Source: Nocardia jejuensis NBRC 103114
GTDB lineage: Bacteria > Actinomycetota > Actinomycetes > Mycobacteriales > Mycobacteriaceae
Assembly: GCF_001613145.1 (NCBI RefSeq)
Contig: NZ_BDBU01000051.1
Span: 1-58,115 of the forward strand
Length of the DNA stretch: 58,115 nt
Direction: 5' to 3'
Shown in pieces: positions 48,115 to 57,397 of this stretch (positions are counted from its first letter, which is position 1; each line of letters starts with the position of its first letter). Both the position numbers and the translations under genes were made by a program. The notes beneath the pieces were generated by a model. That model searched no databases, had not been told where the DNA came from, and saw nothing but the letters and a program-made list of their open reading frames with translations.

Positions 48115-49830
48115 ATGAGTCAGCTCGCCGACGACGCGGAGCTCATTCGGATCGGCAACTGTTCGGGGTTCTACGGCGATCGCATGAGCGCCATGCGCGA
48201 GATGCTCGAGGGCGGGCAGCTCGACGTGCTCACCGGCGACTATCTCGCCGAGCTCACCATGCTGATCCTGGGCCGCGACCGTATGAAGGACGCGAACCTC
48301 GGCTACGCCAAGACCTTCGTGCGCCAGCTGGAGAACAATCTCGGCCTCGCCCTCGAGCAGGGCGTGCGCATCGTGGCCAATGCCGGTGGGTTGAACCCGG
48401 CGGGCCTGGCGCAGCGCCTGGGGGAGGTGGCCGAGAAGCTCGGTCTCACTCCGAAGATCGCCTACGTGGCGGGTGACGACCTGCTGCCGCGCGCGCAGGA
48501 GCTGGGACTCGGAACGCCGCTGACGGCCAATGCGTACCTGGGCGCCTGGGGCATCGCCGAGGCGCTGAACGCGGGCGCGGATGTGGTGGTGACCGGCCGC
48601 GTCACCGACGCCGCACTGGTCGTCGGCCCGGCCGCCGCCCACTTCGGCTGGAGCCGAACCGATTTCGACGCCCTCGCGGGCGCGGTGGTCGCGGGTCACG
48701 TCATCGAATGCTCGACCCAGGCCACCGGCGGCAATTTCGCCTTCTTCACCGAGATCGCGGATCTGGGCCGCCCGGGCTTCCCGATCGCCGAGGTGCGCCG
48801 CGACGGCAGCAGCGTGATCACCAAGCACGCCGGAACCGGCGGCGCGGTCACCGTGGACACGGTGGAAGCCCAGCTCATGTACGAGATCCAGACCGCGCGC
48901 TACGCGGGCCCGGACGTCACCACCCGCCTGGACACCATCGCGCTCACGCAGCAGGGCCCGGACCGGGTGTTGATCAGCGGTGTCACCGGCGAGGCCCCGC
49001 CGCCGCAGTTGAAGGTGTCGCTCAATACCCTCGGCGGTTTCCGCAACGAGATGGAATTCGTGCTCACCGGTCTCGATATCGAGGCCAAAGCCCAACTGGC
49101 GCAACAGCAGCTGGAGAGTTGGCTGCCGGTGCGCCCCGCTCAGCTGGAATGGTCCCTGGCCCGCCTGGATCGGCCGGACGCCGAGACCGAGGAGCAGGCC
49201 AGCGCCCTGCTTCGCTGCGTGGTGCGCGACCCGGACCCGAACAAGGTCGGCCGCGGCTTCTCCAGCGTCGCGGTGGAATTGGCGCTCGCCAGCTTCCCCG
49301 GCTTCTCGCTCACCTCGCTGCCCGGCAACGGCGCTCCCTACGGCGTCTTCAAGCCCGGATACGTGGACGCGCACCGGGTTCCGCACATCGCCGTGCTGCC
49401 CGACGGGAGCCGGGTCGAGATCGCACCGTCCGCCGAGACGCTCGCGCTCGCCGAGGTGCCCGAACCCGCCCTGCCGCAACCGCTTCCGCGAGGCGAGACC
49501 CGCCGAGTCCCGCTCGGCGCCATCGCGCTGGCCCGCAGCGGCGACAAGGGCGGCAATGCCAATATCGGCGTCTGGGTGCGCACCGACGAGCAGTACCGCT
49601 GGCTGGTGCACGCCCTGACGGTCGACGAGCTGCGCCTGCTGCTGCCCGAAACGGCGAAGCTGACCGTCACCCGGCACGTACTGCCGAATCTGCGCGCGCT
49701 GAACTTCATCGTCGAAGGCCTGCTCGGGGAGGGCGTGGCCTACCAGGCCCGCTTCGATCCGCAGGCCAAGGGGCTCGGGGAATGGCTCCGCGCCCGGCAC
49801 ATCGACATTCCCGTGGAGCTGCTTCCGTGA
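48115..49830 (+). CDS. AtuA/DUF1446 family protein (Rv0976c-like)
   Basis: A 571-residue cytoplasmic protein of the acyclic terpene utilisation A family (IGNCSGFYGDRMSAM, IVANAGGLNPAGLA, ITKHAGTGGAVTVDTVEAQLMYE, GNKGGNANIG-like SGDKGGNANIGVWVR). In Pseudomonas AtuA is needed for growth on citronellol, with an unknown reaction; the mycobacterial counterpart is Rv0976c. It is the first gene of the operon and has AGGGAGG 8-9 nt before the ATG (a GTG lies 3 nt further up). It stands in front of the acyl-CoA dehydrogenase/carboxylase genes. Confidence 0.9.
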   Translation: MSQLADDAELIRIGNCSGFYGDRMSAMREMLEGGQLDVLTGDYLAELTMLILGRDRMKDANLGYAKTFVRQLENNLGLALEQGVRIVANAGGLNPAGLAQRLGEVAEKLGLTPKIAYVAGDDLLPRAQELGLGTPLTANAYLGAWGIAEALNAGADVVVTGRVTDAALVVGPAAAHFGWSRTDFDALAGAVVAGHVIECSTQATGGNFAFFTEIADLGRPGFPIAEVRRDGSSVITKHAGTGGAVTVDTVEAQLMYEIQTARYAGPDVTTRLDTIALTQQGPDRVLISGVTGEAPPPQLKVSLNTLGGFRNEMEFVLTGLDIEAKAQLAQQQLESWLPVRPAQLEWSLARLDRPDAETEEQASALLRCVVRDPDPNKVGRGFSSVAVELALASFPGFSLTSLPGNGAPYGVFKPGYVDAHRVPHIAVLPDGSRVEIAPSAETLALAEVPEPALPQPLPRGETRRVPLGAIALARSGDKGGNANIGVWVRTDEQYRWLVHALTVDELRLLLPETAKLTVTRHVLPNLRALNFIVEGLLGEGVAYQARFDPQAKGLGEWLRARHIDIPVELLP

Positions 49831-50002
49831 GCGGGCTCGGCCGGCCGGTGCGCGGGGCACGCCCCGCCCCGCCGGTCCCGTCCGGATCTTCGCGGAAATC
49901 CCCGGGTACCAGCGGAATTGATTCCCGAGCGCGCGACTGCGGGCCTGACGGGCGAGAAGATGACCGGCGAGGATTGCGCCTCGCGGAAGGGAACGAGGCG
50001 GC

Positions 50003-51166
50003 ATGAGCGCCGAGTACGTGAACCCCTGGCAGACGCCCGAGCGTCGCGAATTGCGCGCCACCGTGCGCGGTTTCGTGGAGCGAGAGGTGCTGCCCCACCT
50101 CGACGACTGGGAGCGGGAGGGTGAACTCCCGCGCGATCTGCACAAGAAGGCGGGCGCGCTGGGGCTGCTCGGCATCCAGTTCCCCGAAGCCGCGGGCGGT
50201 TCCGGCGGCGACGGCATCGACGCGGCCATCGTGGCCGAGGAGATGCACTACGCGGGCGGTTCGGGCGGTCTTTTCGCCTCCCTGTTCACCTGCGGCATCG
50301 CCGTGCCGCACATCATCGCCTCGGGCAACGCCGAGCACATCGAGCGCTGGGTGAAGCCGACCCTGGCGGGCGAGAAGATCGGTTCGCTGGCCATCACCGA
50401 GCCGGGCGGCGGTTCGGATGTCGGGCATCTGCGCACGACCGCGGTGCGCGAGGGCGACGAGTTCATCGTGAACGGGTCCAAGACGTTCATCACCTCGGGT
50501 GTGCGCGCGGACTACGTGGTGACGGCGGTGCGCACCGGCGGTCCCGGCGCGAGTGGCGTCTCGCTGCTGGTGGTCGAGAAGGGCACGCCCGGGTTCACGG
50601 TCAGCCGCAAGCTCGAGAAGATGGGCTGGCTGTGCTCGGACACCGCCGAACTGTCCTACGTCGACGTGCGGGTGCCGGTGTCGAACCTGGTCGGCCCGGA
50701 GAACAGCGGATTCGCCCAGATCGCACAGGCTTTCGTGAGCGAGCGGGTGGGTCTGGCCGTGCAGGGTTACGGGCATGCGCAGCGCTGCCTGGATCTGACC
50801 CTGCGGTGGACCCGCGACCGTGAGACCTTCGGCCGCCCGCTGATCAGCCGCCAGGCGGTGCAGAACACGCTGTCGGAGATGGCGCGCCGCATCGACGTCG
50901 CCCGGGTGTACACCCACGCGCTGGCCGAGCGCGCCGCCCGCGGCGAGACCGATCTGATCGCCGAGGTGTGCTTCGCCAAGAACACCGCGGTGGAGACCGC
51001 CGAATGGGTCGCGCACCAAGCTGTTCAGCTGTTCGGCGGCCTGGGCTACATGCGTGAGTCCGAGGTCGAGCGGCACTACCGGGATGTGCGCATCCTGGGT
51101 ATCGGCGGCGGCACCAACGAGATCCTGACCAGCCTTGCGGCCAAACGATTGGGGTACCAGTCTTGA
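50003..51166 (+). CDS. fadE13: Acyl-CoA dehydrogenase (FadE13-like)
   Basis: A 387-residue flavoenzyme making an alpha,beta-unsaturated acyl-CoA. FAD/substrate motifs SLAITEPGGGSDV (about residue 128) and GSKTFITSG (about 158) are standard, as is the helical C-terminal domain (VQLFGGLGYMRESEVERHYRDVR). The usual base of the EGT motif is missing (GIGGGTNEI); instead Glu247 in AFVSERVGL sits where isovaleryl-CoA dehydrogenase has its base. It corresponds by position to Rv0975c. Its stop overlaps the TTG start of accD2. Confidence 0.92.
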   Translation: MSAEYVNPWQTPERRELRATVRGFVEREVLPHLDDWEREGELPRDLHKKAGALGLLGIQFPEAAGGSGGDGIDAAIVAEEMHYAGGSGGLFASLFTCGIAVPHIIASGNAEHIERWVKPTLAGEKIGSLAITEPGGGSDVGHLRTTAVREGDEFIVNGSKTFITSGVRADYVVTAVRTGGPGASGVSLLVVEKGTPGFTVSRKLEKMGWLCSDTAELSYVDVRVPVSNLVGPENSGFAQIAQAFVSERVGLAVQGYGHAQRCLDLTLRWTRDRETFGRPLISRQAVQNTLSEMARRIDVARVYTHALAERAARGETDLIAEVCFAKNTAVETAEWVAHQAVQLFGGLGYMRESEVERHYRDVRILGIGGGTNEILTSLAAKRLGYQS

Positions 51167-52767
51167 GCATTCTGCGCACCTCCGTGGATCCGAAGTCGGC
51201 GGACTATCAGGCCGCCGCCGAGGCGATGACGGCCAAACTGACCGAGGTCGAAGCCGAATACGCGAAGAACATCGCGGGCGGCGGACCCGACAAGATGGCG
51301 CGGCATCGCAAGCGCGGCAAGCTGACCGCGCGCGAGCGGATCGAACTGCTGCTGGACGAGGATTCGCCGTTCCTGGAGCTGGCCCCGCTGGCGGCCTGGG
51401 GCAGCGACTTCCACGTCGGCGCGAGCGTGATCGCGGGCATCGGCATCGTGGAGGGCGTCGAATGCATGATCGTCGCGCCCGATCCGACCGTGCGCGGCGG
51501 CACCTCGAACCCGTGGACGCTGCGCAAGAACCTGCGCATGAACGACATCGCGCTGGAGAACCGCCTGCCGGTCATCGGCCTGGTGGAGTCCGGCGGCGCG
51601 GATCTGCCCACGCAGAAAGAGGTCTTCGTCCCCGGCGGCCGGATGTTCCGGGATCTGACCCGGCTCTCGGCGGCCGGAATCCCCACCATCGCACTGGTTT
51701 TCGGCAACTCGACCGCGGGCGGCGCGTACATCCCCGGCATGTCCGACTACACGGTCATGATCAAGGAGCGCTCCAAGGTGTTCCTGGGCGGCCCGCCGCT
51801 GGTCAAGATGGCCACCGGTGAGGAGTCCGACGACGAATCCCTCGGCGGCGCGGAGATGCACGCGCGCACCTCGGGACTCGCGGACTACCTGGCCGTGGAC
51901 GAGCAGGACGCGATCCGCCTGGGCCGCTCCATCGTTCGGCGCCTGAACTGGGAGAAGAAGGGCCCGGCCCCGCGCCCGCTCGCGGAGGTGATCGAGCCGC
52001 TGCACAGCCAGGAGGAGCTGGTCGGCATCGTCCCGGGCGACCTCAAGATCCCGTTCGATCCGCGCGAGGTCATCGCCCGCGTGGTGGACGGCTCGGACTT
52101 CGACGAGTTCAAGCCGCTCTACGGTTCCAGCCTGGTCACCGGATGGGCCGAGCTGCACGGATATCCGGTCGGCATTCTGGCCAACGCCCGCGGCGTGCTC
52201 TTCTCCGAGGAGGCGCAGAAGGCGGCCCAGTTCATCCAGCTGGCCAATCAGAAGAACACCCCACTGTTGTTCCTGCACAACACCACCGGCTACATGGTCG
52301 GCAAGGAGTACGAGCAGAAGGGCATCATCAAGCACGGCGCGATGATGATCAACGCGGTGTCGAACTCCAAGGTCCCGCACATCTCGCTGCTGATGGGCGC
52401 GTCCTACGGCGCGGGCCACTACGGCATGTGCGGTCGCGCCTACGATCCGCGCTTCGTGTTCGCCTGGCCCAGCGCCAAATCCGCCGTCATGGGCGGTGCG
52501 CAGCTGGCGGGCGTCATCTCCATCGTGGGCCGGGCCGCCAACGAGGCGCGCGGAATCCCGTTCGACGAGGAGCAGGACGCCGGCCTGCGCGCCATGATCG
52601 AGGCGCAGATCGAGGCCGAATCGCTGCCCATGTTCATGTCGGGCCGCCTGTACGACGACGGCGTCATCGACCCGCGCGACACCCGCACGGTATTGGGAAT
52701 GGCCCTGTCCGCCATTCACAATTCCCCGATCAAGGGCGCCGAGGGCTTCGGCGTCTTCCGGATGTGA
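51163..52767 (+). CDS. accD2: Acyl-CoA carboxylase beta (carboxyltransferase) subunit
   Basis: A 534-residue biotin-dependent carboxyltransferase that moves CO2 from carboxybiotin to a branched acyl-CoA. It has the two crotonase-type halves: KRGKLTARERIELLLD, STAGGAYIPGMSDYTVMI, FLGGPPLVKMATGEESDDES and GAEMHARTSG, then FLHNTTGYMVG and MGASYGAGHYGMCGRAY. The motif set is that of MCC/GCC-type proteins and of mycobacterial AccD2 (Rv0974c). It begins with TTG overlapping the fadE13 stop (TTGA). Substrate (methylcrotonyl-CoA, geranyl-CoA or another) cannot be fixed from the motifs I can see. Confidence 0.94.
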   Translation: MSILRTSVDPKSADYQAAAEAMTAKLTEVEAEYAKNIAGGGPDKMARHRKRGKLTARERIELLLDEDSPFLELAPLAAWGSDFHVGASVIAGIGIVEGVECMIVAPDPTVRGGTSNPWTLRKNLRMNDIALENRLPVIGLVESGGADLPTQKEVFVPGGRMFRDLTRLSAAGIPTIALVFGNSTAGGAYIPGMSDYTVMIKERSKVFLGGPPLVKMATGEESDDESLGGAEMHARTSGLADYLAVDEQDAIRLGRSIVRRLNWEKKGPAPRPLAEVIEPLHSQEELVGIVPGDLKIPFDPREVIARVVDGSDFDEFKPLYGSSLVTGWAELHGYPVGILANARGVLFSEEAQKAAQFIQLANQKNTPLLFLHNTTGYMVGKEYEQKGIIKHGAMMINAVSNSKVPHISLLMGASYGAGHYGMCGRAYDPRFVFAWPSAKSAVMGGAQLAGVISIVGRAANEARGIPFDEEQDAGLRAMIEAQIEAESLPMFMSGRLYDDGVIDPRDTRTVLGMALSAIHNSPIKGAEGFGVFRM

Positions 52768-52775
52768 GGCCAGAA

Positions 52776-54791
52776 ATGGAAATAGACAACGTTCTGGTCG
52801 CCAATCGTGGCGAGATCGCCCGACGGGTGTTCGCCACCTGCCGTCGCATGGGCATCGCGACCACCGCGGTCTACTCCGACGCCGACGCGAACGCCCCGCA
52901 TGTGGCGGAGGCCGATGCGGCCGTTCGCCTTCCGGGCAACACCCCCGGTGAGACCTACCTGCGCGCCGAACTGATCATCGAGGCCGCGCTGGCCGCCGGC
53001 GCCGACGCGATCCACCCCGGATACGGATTCCTGTCCGAGAACGCCGAATTCGCGAAGGCCGTGCAGGCCGCCGGGCTGATCTGGATCGGCCCGCCGGTCA
53101 CCGCCATCGAGCAGATGGGCTCCAAGGTCGAGTCCAAGAAGATGATGGACGCGGCCGGGGTGCCGGTGCTGAAGCAGCTGGATCCCGCCGAGGTCACCGC
53201 CGACATGCTGCCGGTGCTGATCAAGGCGTCGGCCGGTGGCGGCGGGCGGGGAATGCGCGTGGTGCGCGAGCTGGCCGAGCTCACCGACCAGATCGAGGCC
53301 GCACAGCGCGAAGCCGCCTCCGCCTTCGGTGATCCGACCGTGTTCTGCGAGCGCTACCTGGAGACCGGTCGTCATATCGAGGTGCAGGTCATGGCCGACA
53401 CCCACGGCACGGTGTGGGCGGTGGGCGAGCGCGAGTGCTCGATCCAGCGGCGGCATCAGAAGGTCGTCGAGGAGGCTCCGTCCCCGCTGGTCGAGAAGAT
53501 CGACGCCGTGGCCGGCGGAGCGAGCATGCGGGCTCGGCTGTTCGAGGCGGCCACCCTTGCCACCGAGGCGATCGGCTACGAGGGCGCGGGCACGGTCGAA
53601 TTCCTGGCCGACGAGAAGGGCGAGTTCTTCTTCCTGGAGATGAATACCCGTCTGCAGGTGGAGCATCCGGTCACCGAGCAGGTCACCGGGCTGGATCTGG
53701 TGCGCCTGCAGTTGCAGGTGGCCGCGGGCCGTCCGCTGCCCGCCGAGCAGCCGCGGATGCGCGGGCACTCCATCGAGGTGCGGTTGTACGCCGAGGATCC
53801 GGCGCAGGACTGGCAGCCGCAGTCCGGCACCGTGCACAAGCTCGATATCCCGGGCACCACAGGCGAATTCACCGTTCTGACCGAGCCGGGCGTGCGCCTG
53901 GACACCGGCGTGGTGGACGGTTCGGTGGTCGGCGTGCACTACGACCCGATGCTCTCGAAGGTCATCTCCTTCGCCGAGACGCGGGACGAGGCCGCGCATC
54001 TGCTGGCCTCGGCGCTGGCCCGCGCGGAGATTCACGGGCTGGTCACCAACCGCGATCTGCTGGTGCGGGTGCTGCGGCACCCGGCGTTCCTGGCGGGCGA
54101 TACCGACACCGCCTTCTTCGCCACCCACGGTCTCGACAAGCTTTCGGCGCCACTGGTTTCCGAGAACGACGAGAAACTGTCCATCGTGGCCGCCGCTCTG
54201 GCCGACGCCGCCGCCAACCGGCGTACCGCCCGCATCGGTCGCGGGCTGCCCTCGGGCTGGCGCAACCTCCCGTCACAGCCGCAGTCCAAGTCCTATGACA
54301 GCCGCCTGAGCGGCAAGCACGAGGTGCGCTACACGATCGGCCGCGACGGCCTCGCGGTCGAGGGCTTCGACGGACTCGAATTGCTCGACGCCACACCGGA
54401 TTCGGTCAGCCTGTCGGTGCCGGGGGAGCGGGGCGCGGTGCGCCGCACCTTCCGCATCGCCCGCTACGGCGATCTGGTCGCGGTCGATTCCCCGCTCGGG
54501 CCGGTGGCCCTGCGTCGTCTGCCCCGGTTCGAGGATCCCGCCGATCAGGTGGCCGAGGGCTCACTGCTGGCCCCCATGCCGGGCTCGGTCATCCGACTGG
54601 GTGCGGCGGTCGGCGATCGGGTCGAGAAGGGGCAGCCGATCCTGTGGCTGGAGGCGATGAAGATGGAGCACACCATCGCCGCGCCCGCCGCGGGTGTCCT
54701 CTCCGAACTCAATGTGACGGCCGGACAGCAGGTCGAAGTCGGCGCCGTGCTCGCCGTGGTCCATTCAGAAGACAGCGAAGGTCAGGAGTAG
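52776..54791 (+). CDS. accA2: Acyl-CoA carboxylase alpha subunit (biotin carboxylase + BCCP)
   Basis: A 671-residue two-domain protein. The biotin carboxylase domain spans about residues 1-450 (LVANRGEIARRVF, HPGYGFLSENAEFA, KASAGGGGRGMRVV, FLEMNTRLQVEHPVTE), then a linker with BT-like segment, and a C-terminal biotin carrier domain with the biotinylated lysine in EAMKMEHT (about Lys629). It follows accD2 by 8 nt. It matches mycobacterial AccA2 (Rv0973c) in order and length. Confidence 0.95.
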   Translation: MEIDNVLVANRGEIARRVFATCRRMGIATTAVYSDADANAPHVAEADAAVRLPGNTPGETYLRAELIIEAALAAGADAIHPGYGFLSENAEFAKAVQAAGLIWIGPPVTAIEQMGSKVESKKMMDAAGVPVLKQLDPAEVTADMLPVLIKASAGGGGRGMRVVRELAELTDQIEAAQREAASAFGDPTVFCERYLETGRHIEVQVMADTHGTVWAVGERECSIQRRHQKVVEEAPSPLVEKIDAVAGGASMRARLFEAATLATEAIGYEGAGTVEFLADEKGEFFFLEMNTRLQVEHPVTEQVTGLDLVRLQLQVAAGRPLPAEQPRMRGHSIEVRLYAEDPAQDWQPQSGTVHKLDIPGTTGEFTVLTEPGVRLDTGVVDGSVVGVHYDPMLSKVISFAETRDEAAHLLASALARAEIHGLVTNRDLLVRVLRHPAFLAGDTDTAFFATHGLDKLSAPLVSENDEKLSIVAAALADAAANRRTARIGRGLPSGWRNLPSQPQSKSYDSRLSGKHEVRYTIGRDGLAVEGFDGLELLDATPDSVSLSVPGERGAVRRTFRIARYGDLVAVDSPLGPVALRRLPRFEDPADQVAEGSLLAPMPGSVIRLGAAVGDRVEKGQPILWLEAMKMEHTIAAPAAGVLSELNVTAGQQVEVGAVLAVVHSEDSEGQE

Positions 54792-54795
54792 GCAG

Positions 54796-55959
54796 ATGAG
54801 CTTCATCGAAACCGACGAGCAGAAGGCGCTGCGGGAAGCGGTCCGCAAGCTCGCCGCCAAGTACAACTTCCGCGACTACGCCGGACCCAAGGCGCGCCGC
54901 AACGAACCGTTCGACGAATTGTGGAACGAGGCGGGCAAACTCGGCTTCCTGGGCGTGAACCTGCCCGAGGAGTACGGCGGCGGTGGCGCGGGCATCTACG
55001 AGCTCGCGCTGGTGCAGGAGGAACTGTCCGCGCAGGGCTGCGGGCTGCTGCTCGCGGTGGTGTCACCCGCCATCTGCGGCACCATCATCAGCAAGTATGG
55101 CACCGAGGATCAGAAGCGGTACTGGCTGACCAAGCTGGCCGACGGATCCTCGAAGATGGTCTTCGGCATCACCGAGCCGGACGCGGGCTCCAACTCGCAC
55201 AAGATCACCACCACCGCCCGCCGCGACGGCGAGGACTGGATCCTCAACGGCCGCAAGATCTACATCTCGGGCGTGGATCAGGCCGAGGCCGTGCTGATCG
55301 TGGCGCGCACCGAGAACGCCAAGACCGGCAATCTGCAGCCCGCCCTGTTCATCGTGCCTGTCGATGCCCCCGGCTTCGAGAAGACGAAGCAGGAGATGGA
55401 CATCATCGAGCCGGACAATCAGTTCACGCTGTTCCTGGACGATGTGCGCCTGCCCGCGACCGCGCTGGTCGGCAAGGAGGACGCCGCCATCGCGCAGCTG
55501 TTCGCCGGCCTGAACCCCGAGCGGATCATGGGTGCGGCCATGGCGATCGGCATGGGCCGCTACGCCATCGACCAGGCCGTCGCGTACGCCAAGGAGCGCA
55601 CGGTGTGGAAGGGCGCGCCGATCGGTGCGCACCAGGGCATCGCGCATCCGCTCGCCCAGGTGAAGATCGAACTCGAACTGGCCAAGCTGATGATGCAGAA
55701 GGCCGCGCATCTGTACGACGGCGGTGACGACTTCGGCGCGGCCGAGGCCGCCAATATGTCGAAATACGCTGCGGCGGAGGCCAGTATCAAGGCGCTGGAT
55801 CAGGCCATCCAGACGCACGGCGGCGCCGGCCTGACCTCCGATGTGGGCCTGGCGGGCATGCTCGCCGCGTCCCGCATCGCCCGGGTCGCTCCGGTCAGCC
55901 GCGAGATGATCCTCAACTTCGTCGCCCAGCATTCGCTGGGCCTGCCCCGCTCGTACTGA
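54796..55959 (+). CDS. fadE12: Acyl-CoA dehydrogenase (FadE12-like)
   Basis: A 387-residue second acyl-CoA dehydrogenase (Rv0972c by position). Motifs FGITEPDAGSNSHKI (about residue 123) and GRKIYISGV (about 152) are present. The MCAD-type EGT base is absent near the C-terminus (APVSREMILN); Glu242 in LNPERIMGAA sits at the isovaleryl-CoA-dehydrogenase base position. GGAG and AGGCAG lie before the ATG, 4 nt after the accA2 stop. Two such enzymes in one operon suggest either two oxidation steps or two chain lengths. Confidence 0.93.
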   Translation: MSFIETDEQKALREAVRKLAAKYNFRDYAGPKARRNEPFDELWNEAGKLGFLGVNLPEEYGGGGAGIYELALVQEELSAQGCGLLLAVVSPAICGTIISKYGTEDQKRYWLTKLADGSSKMVFGITEPDAGSNSHKITTTARRDGEDWILNGRKIYISGVDQAEAVLIVARTENAKTGNLQPALFIVPVDAPGFEKTKQEMDIIEPDNQFTLFLDDVRLPATALVGKEDAAIAQLFAGLNPERIMGAAMAIGMGRYAIDQAVAYAKERTVWKGAPIGAHQGIAHPLAQVKIELELAKLMMQKAAHLYDGGDDFGAAEAANMSKYAAAEASIKALDQAIQTHGGAGLTSDVGLAGMLAASRIARVAPVSREMILNFVAQHSLGLPRSY

Positions 55960-55974
55960 GATTCGGGAGTTTCG

Positions 55975-56763
55975 ATGAGTGACACCACCACCGACGCGCC
56001 GTTCGTACGCTACGAGGTGCAGGACGACGGCTTCGCCGTGCTGACGCTGGATTCGCCGCACAACCGCAATGCGCTGTCCTCGCGGCTGGTGACCGAGCTG
56101 CTGGCCGGTCTCGAGCGGGCGGCGAGCGACGACGCGGTGCGCGGGGTGGTGCTCGCGCACACCGGCAACACCTTCTGCGCGGGTGCGGATCTCAAGGAGG
56201 CCGTGGACGCCGACCCGGCGGCGGCGGCCGACATCCGCACCCGGTGGATGATCTCGGTCCTGCGCGACATCCTCGTCATGCCCAAGCCGGTGCTGGCGCG
56301 GGTCGACGGCAATGTGCGCGCGGGCGGTATGGGCATCATCGCCGCCTGTGATCTGGTGATCGCGGGGCGCGGCAGCAGTTTCGCCCTCACCGAGGTGCGA
56401 ATCGGGCTGGCGCCGTTCATGATCTCGCTGACGCTGCTGCCGCGCATGACGGGACGGTCGGCGGCCCGGTACTTCCAGACCGGCGAGACCTTCGACGCCG
56501 CCGAGGCCGAACGGATCGGCCTCGTCACGGTGGCCGCGGAGGATCCCGTCGCCGAGACCGCGCGCCTGCTCGGCGAGCTCCGCAAGGGCTCGCCGCAGGG
56601 CCTGGCCGAGGCCAAGCAACTGGTAAACGGGGAGCTGCTCGCGGCCTTCGATCGTTCGGCCGAGGACCTGGCCAAACGATCGGCGAGCTTCTTCGGCACC
56701 CCGCAGGTGATCGAGGGCATCACGGCCTTCATGCAGCGCCGCCCGCCGAGCTGGGCAGAATAG
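55975..56763 (+). CDS. echA7: Enoyl-CoA hydratase (EchA7-like)
   Basis: A 262-residue crotonase-fold hydratase. The oxyanion hole residues are in FCAGADLKE (about 67-75) and GGMGIIAACDL (about 118-127). The first catalytic Glu of the crotonase GGxxE motif is absent (GGMGI), while the second, Glu140 (FALTEVRIG), is present. This pattern is also seen in 3-methylglutaconyl-CoA hydratase-like LiuC/AtuE enzymes (from memory), which would fit a 3-methyl-branched carboxylated substrate. It corresponds to Rv0971c and starts 15 nt after fadE12. Confidence 0.9.
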   Translation: MSDTTTDAPFVRYEVQDDGFAVLTLDSPHNRNALSSRLVTELLAGLERAASDDAVRGVVLAHTGNTFCAGADLKEAVDADPAAAADIRTRWMISVLRDILVMPKPVLARVDGNVRAGGMGIIAACDLVIAGRGSSFALTEVRIGLAPFMISLTLLPRMTGRSAARYFQTGETFDAAEAERIGLVTVAAEDPVAETARLLGELRKGSPQGLAEAKQLVNGELLAAFDRSAEDLAKRSASFFGTPQVIEGITAFMQRRPPSWAE

Positions 56764-56768
56764 CCGTC

Positions 56769-57383
56769 ATGGCGACACCCCACGAACCCAAGCAGGACCG
56801 CAGCCGGGCCACCCGGCAGCGGCTGCTGGAGGCGACCATCGACTGCTTGGCCGAGACGGGCTGGGCAGCGGCGACGGTCGCCGTGGTCGCCGAACGCGCG
56901 GGGGTGTCGCGTGGCGCGGCGCAGCATCATTTCCCCACCCGCGAGGATCTGATCACCGCCGCCCTCGAGTACATGTTCGACACCCGGATGGATCAGGCCA
57001 AGGCGGACGCACTGGCCACCTCCGAGGTGGCCGAGGGCTCGGCCCGCACCGAGGCGGTGGTCGCCGGGCTCGTCGAGTCCTACACCAGTCCGCTGTTCAA
57101 GGCGGCGCTGCAGGTGTGGACCCATGCCGCCGCCGACCAGGCGCTGCGCGAACGCATCATGCCGCTCGAGGCCCGGTTCGGGCGGATCTCGCACCGCATG
57201 GCCGTGGACGCGCTGGGCGTCGACGACTCCGATCCGGTGGCGCACCACCTGGTTCAGGCCACCCTCGACATGGCGCGCGGCCTCGGTCTGGCCGATGTCC
57301 TCACCGACGACTCACTGCGCCGCAAGGACATCGTCCAGCAGTGGGCGGCCACCCTGCACACGGCGCTGCACGCTCCGCGCTGA
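56769..57383 (+). CDS. TetR-family transcriptional regulator
   Basis: A 204-residue repressor: helix-turn-helix at about residues 14-60 (TRQRLLEATIDCLAETGWAA, VAERAGVSRGAAQHHFPTRE) and a helical ligand-binding C-terminal domain. It starts 5 nt after echA7, so it is the last gene of the operon and probably represses it in response to an acyl-CoA intermediate. A candidate dyad is at 48014-48029. It converges on the hypothetical gene at 57398 with only 14 nt between stops. Confidence 0.93.
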   Translation: MATPHEPKQDRSRATRQRLLEATIDCLAETGWAAATVAVVAERAGVSRGAAQHHFPTREDLITAALEYMFDTRMDQAKADALATSEVAEGSARTEAVVAGLVESYTSPLFKAALQVWTHAAADQALRERIMPLEARFGRISHRMAVDALGVDDSDPVAHHLVQATLDMARGLGLADVLTDDSLRRKDIVQQWAATLHTALHAPR

Positions 57384-57397
57384 GCGGTTCCGGTCGA

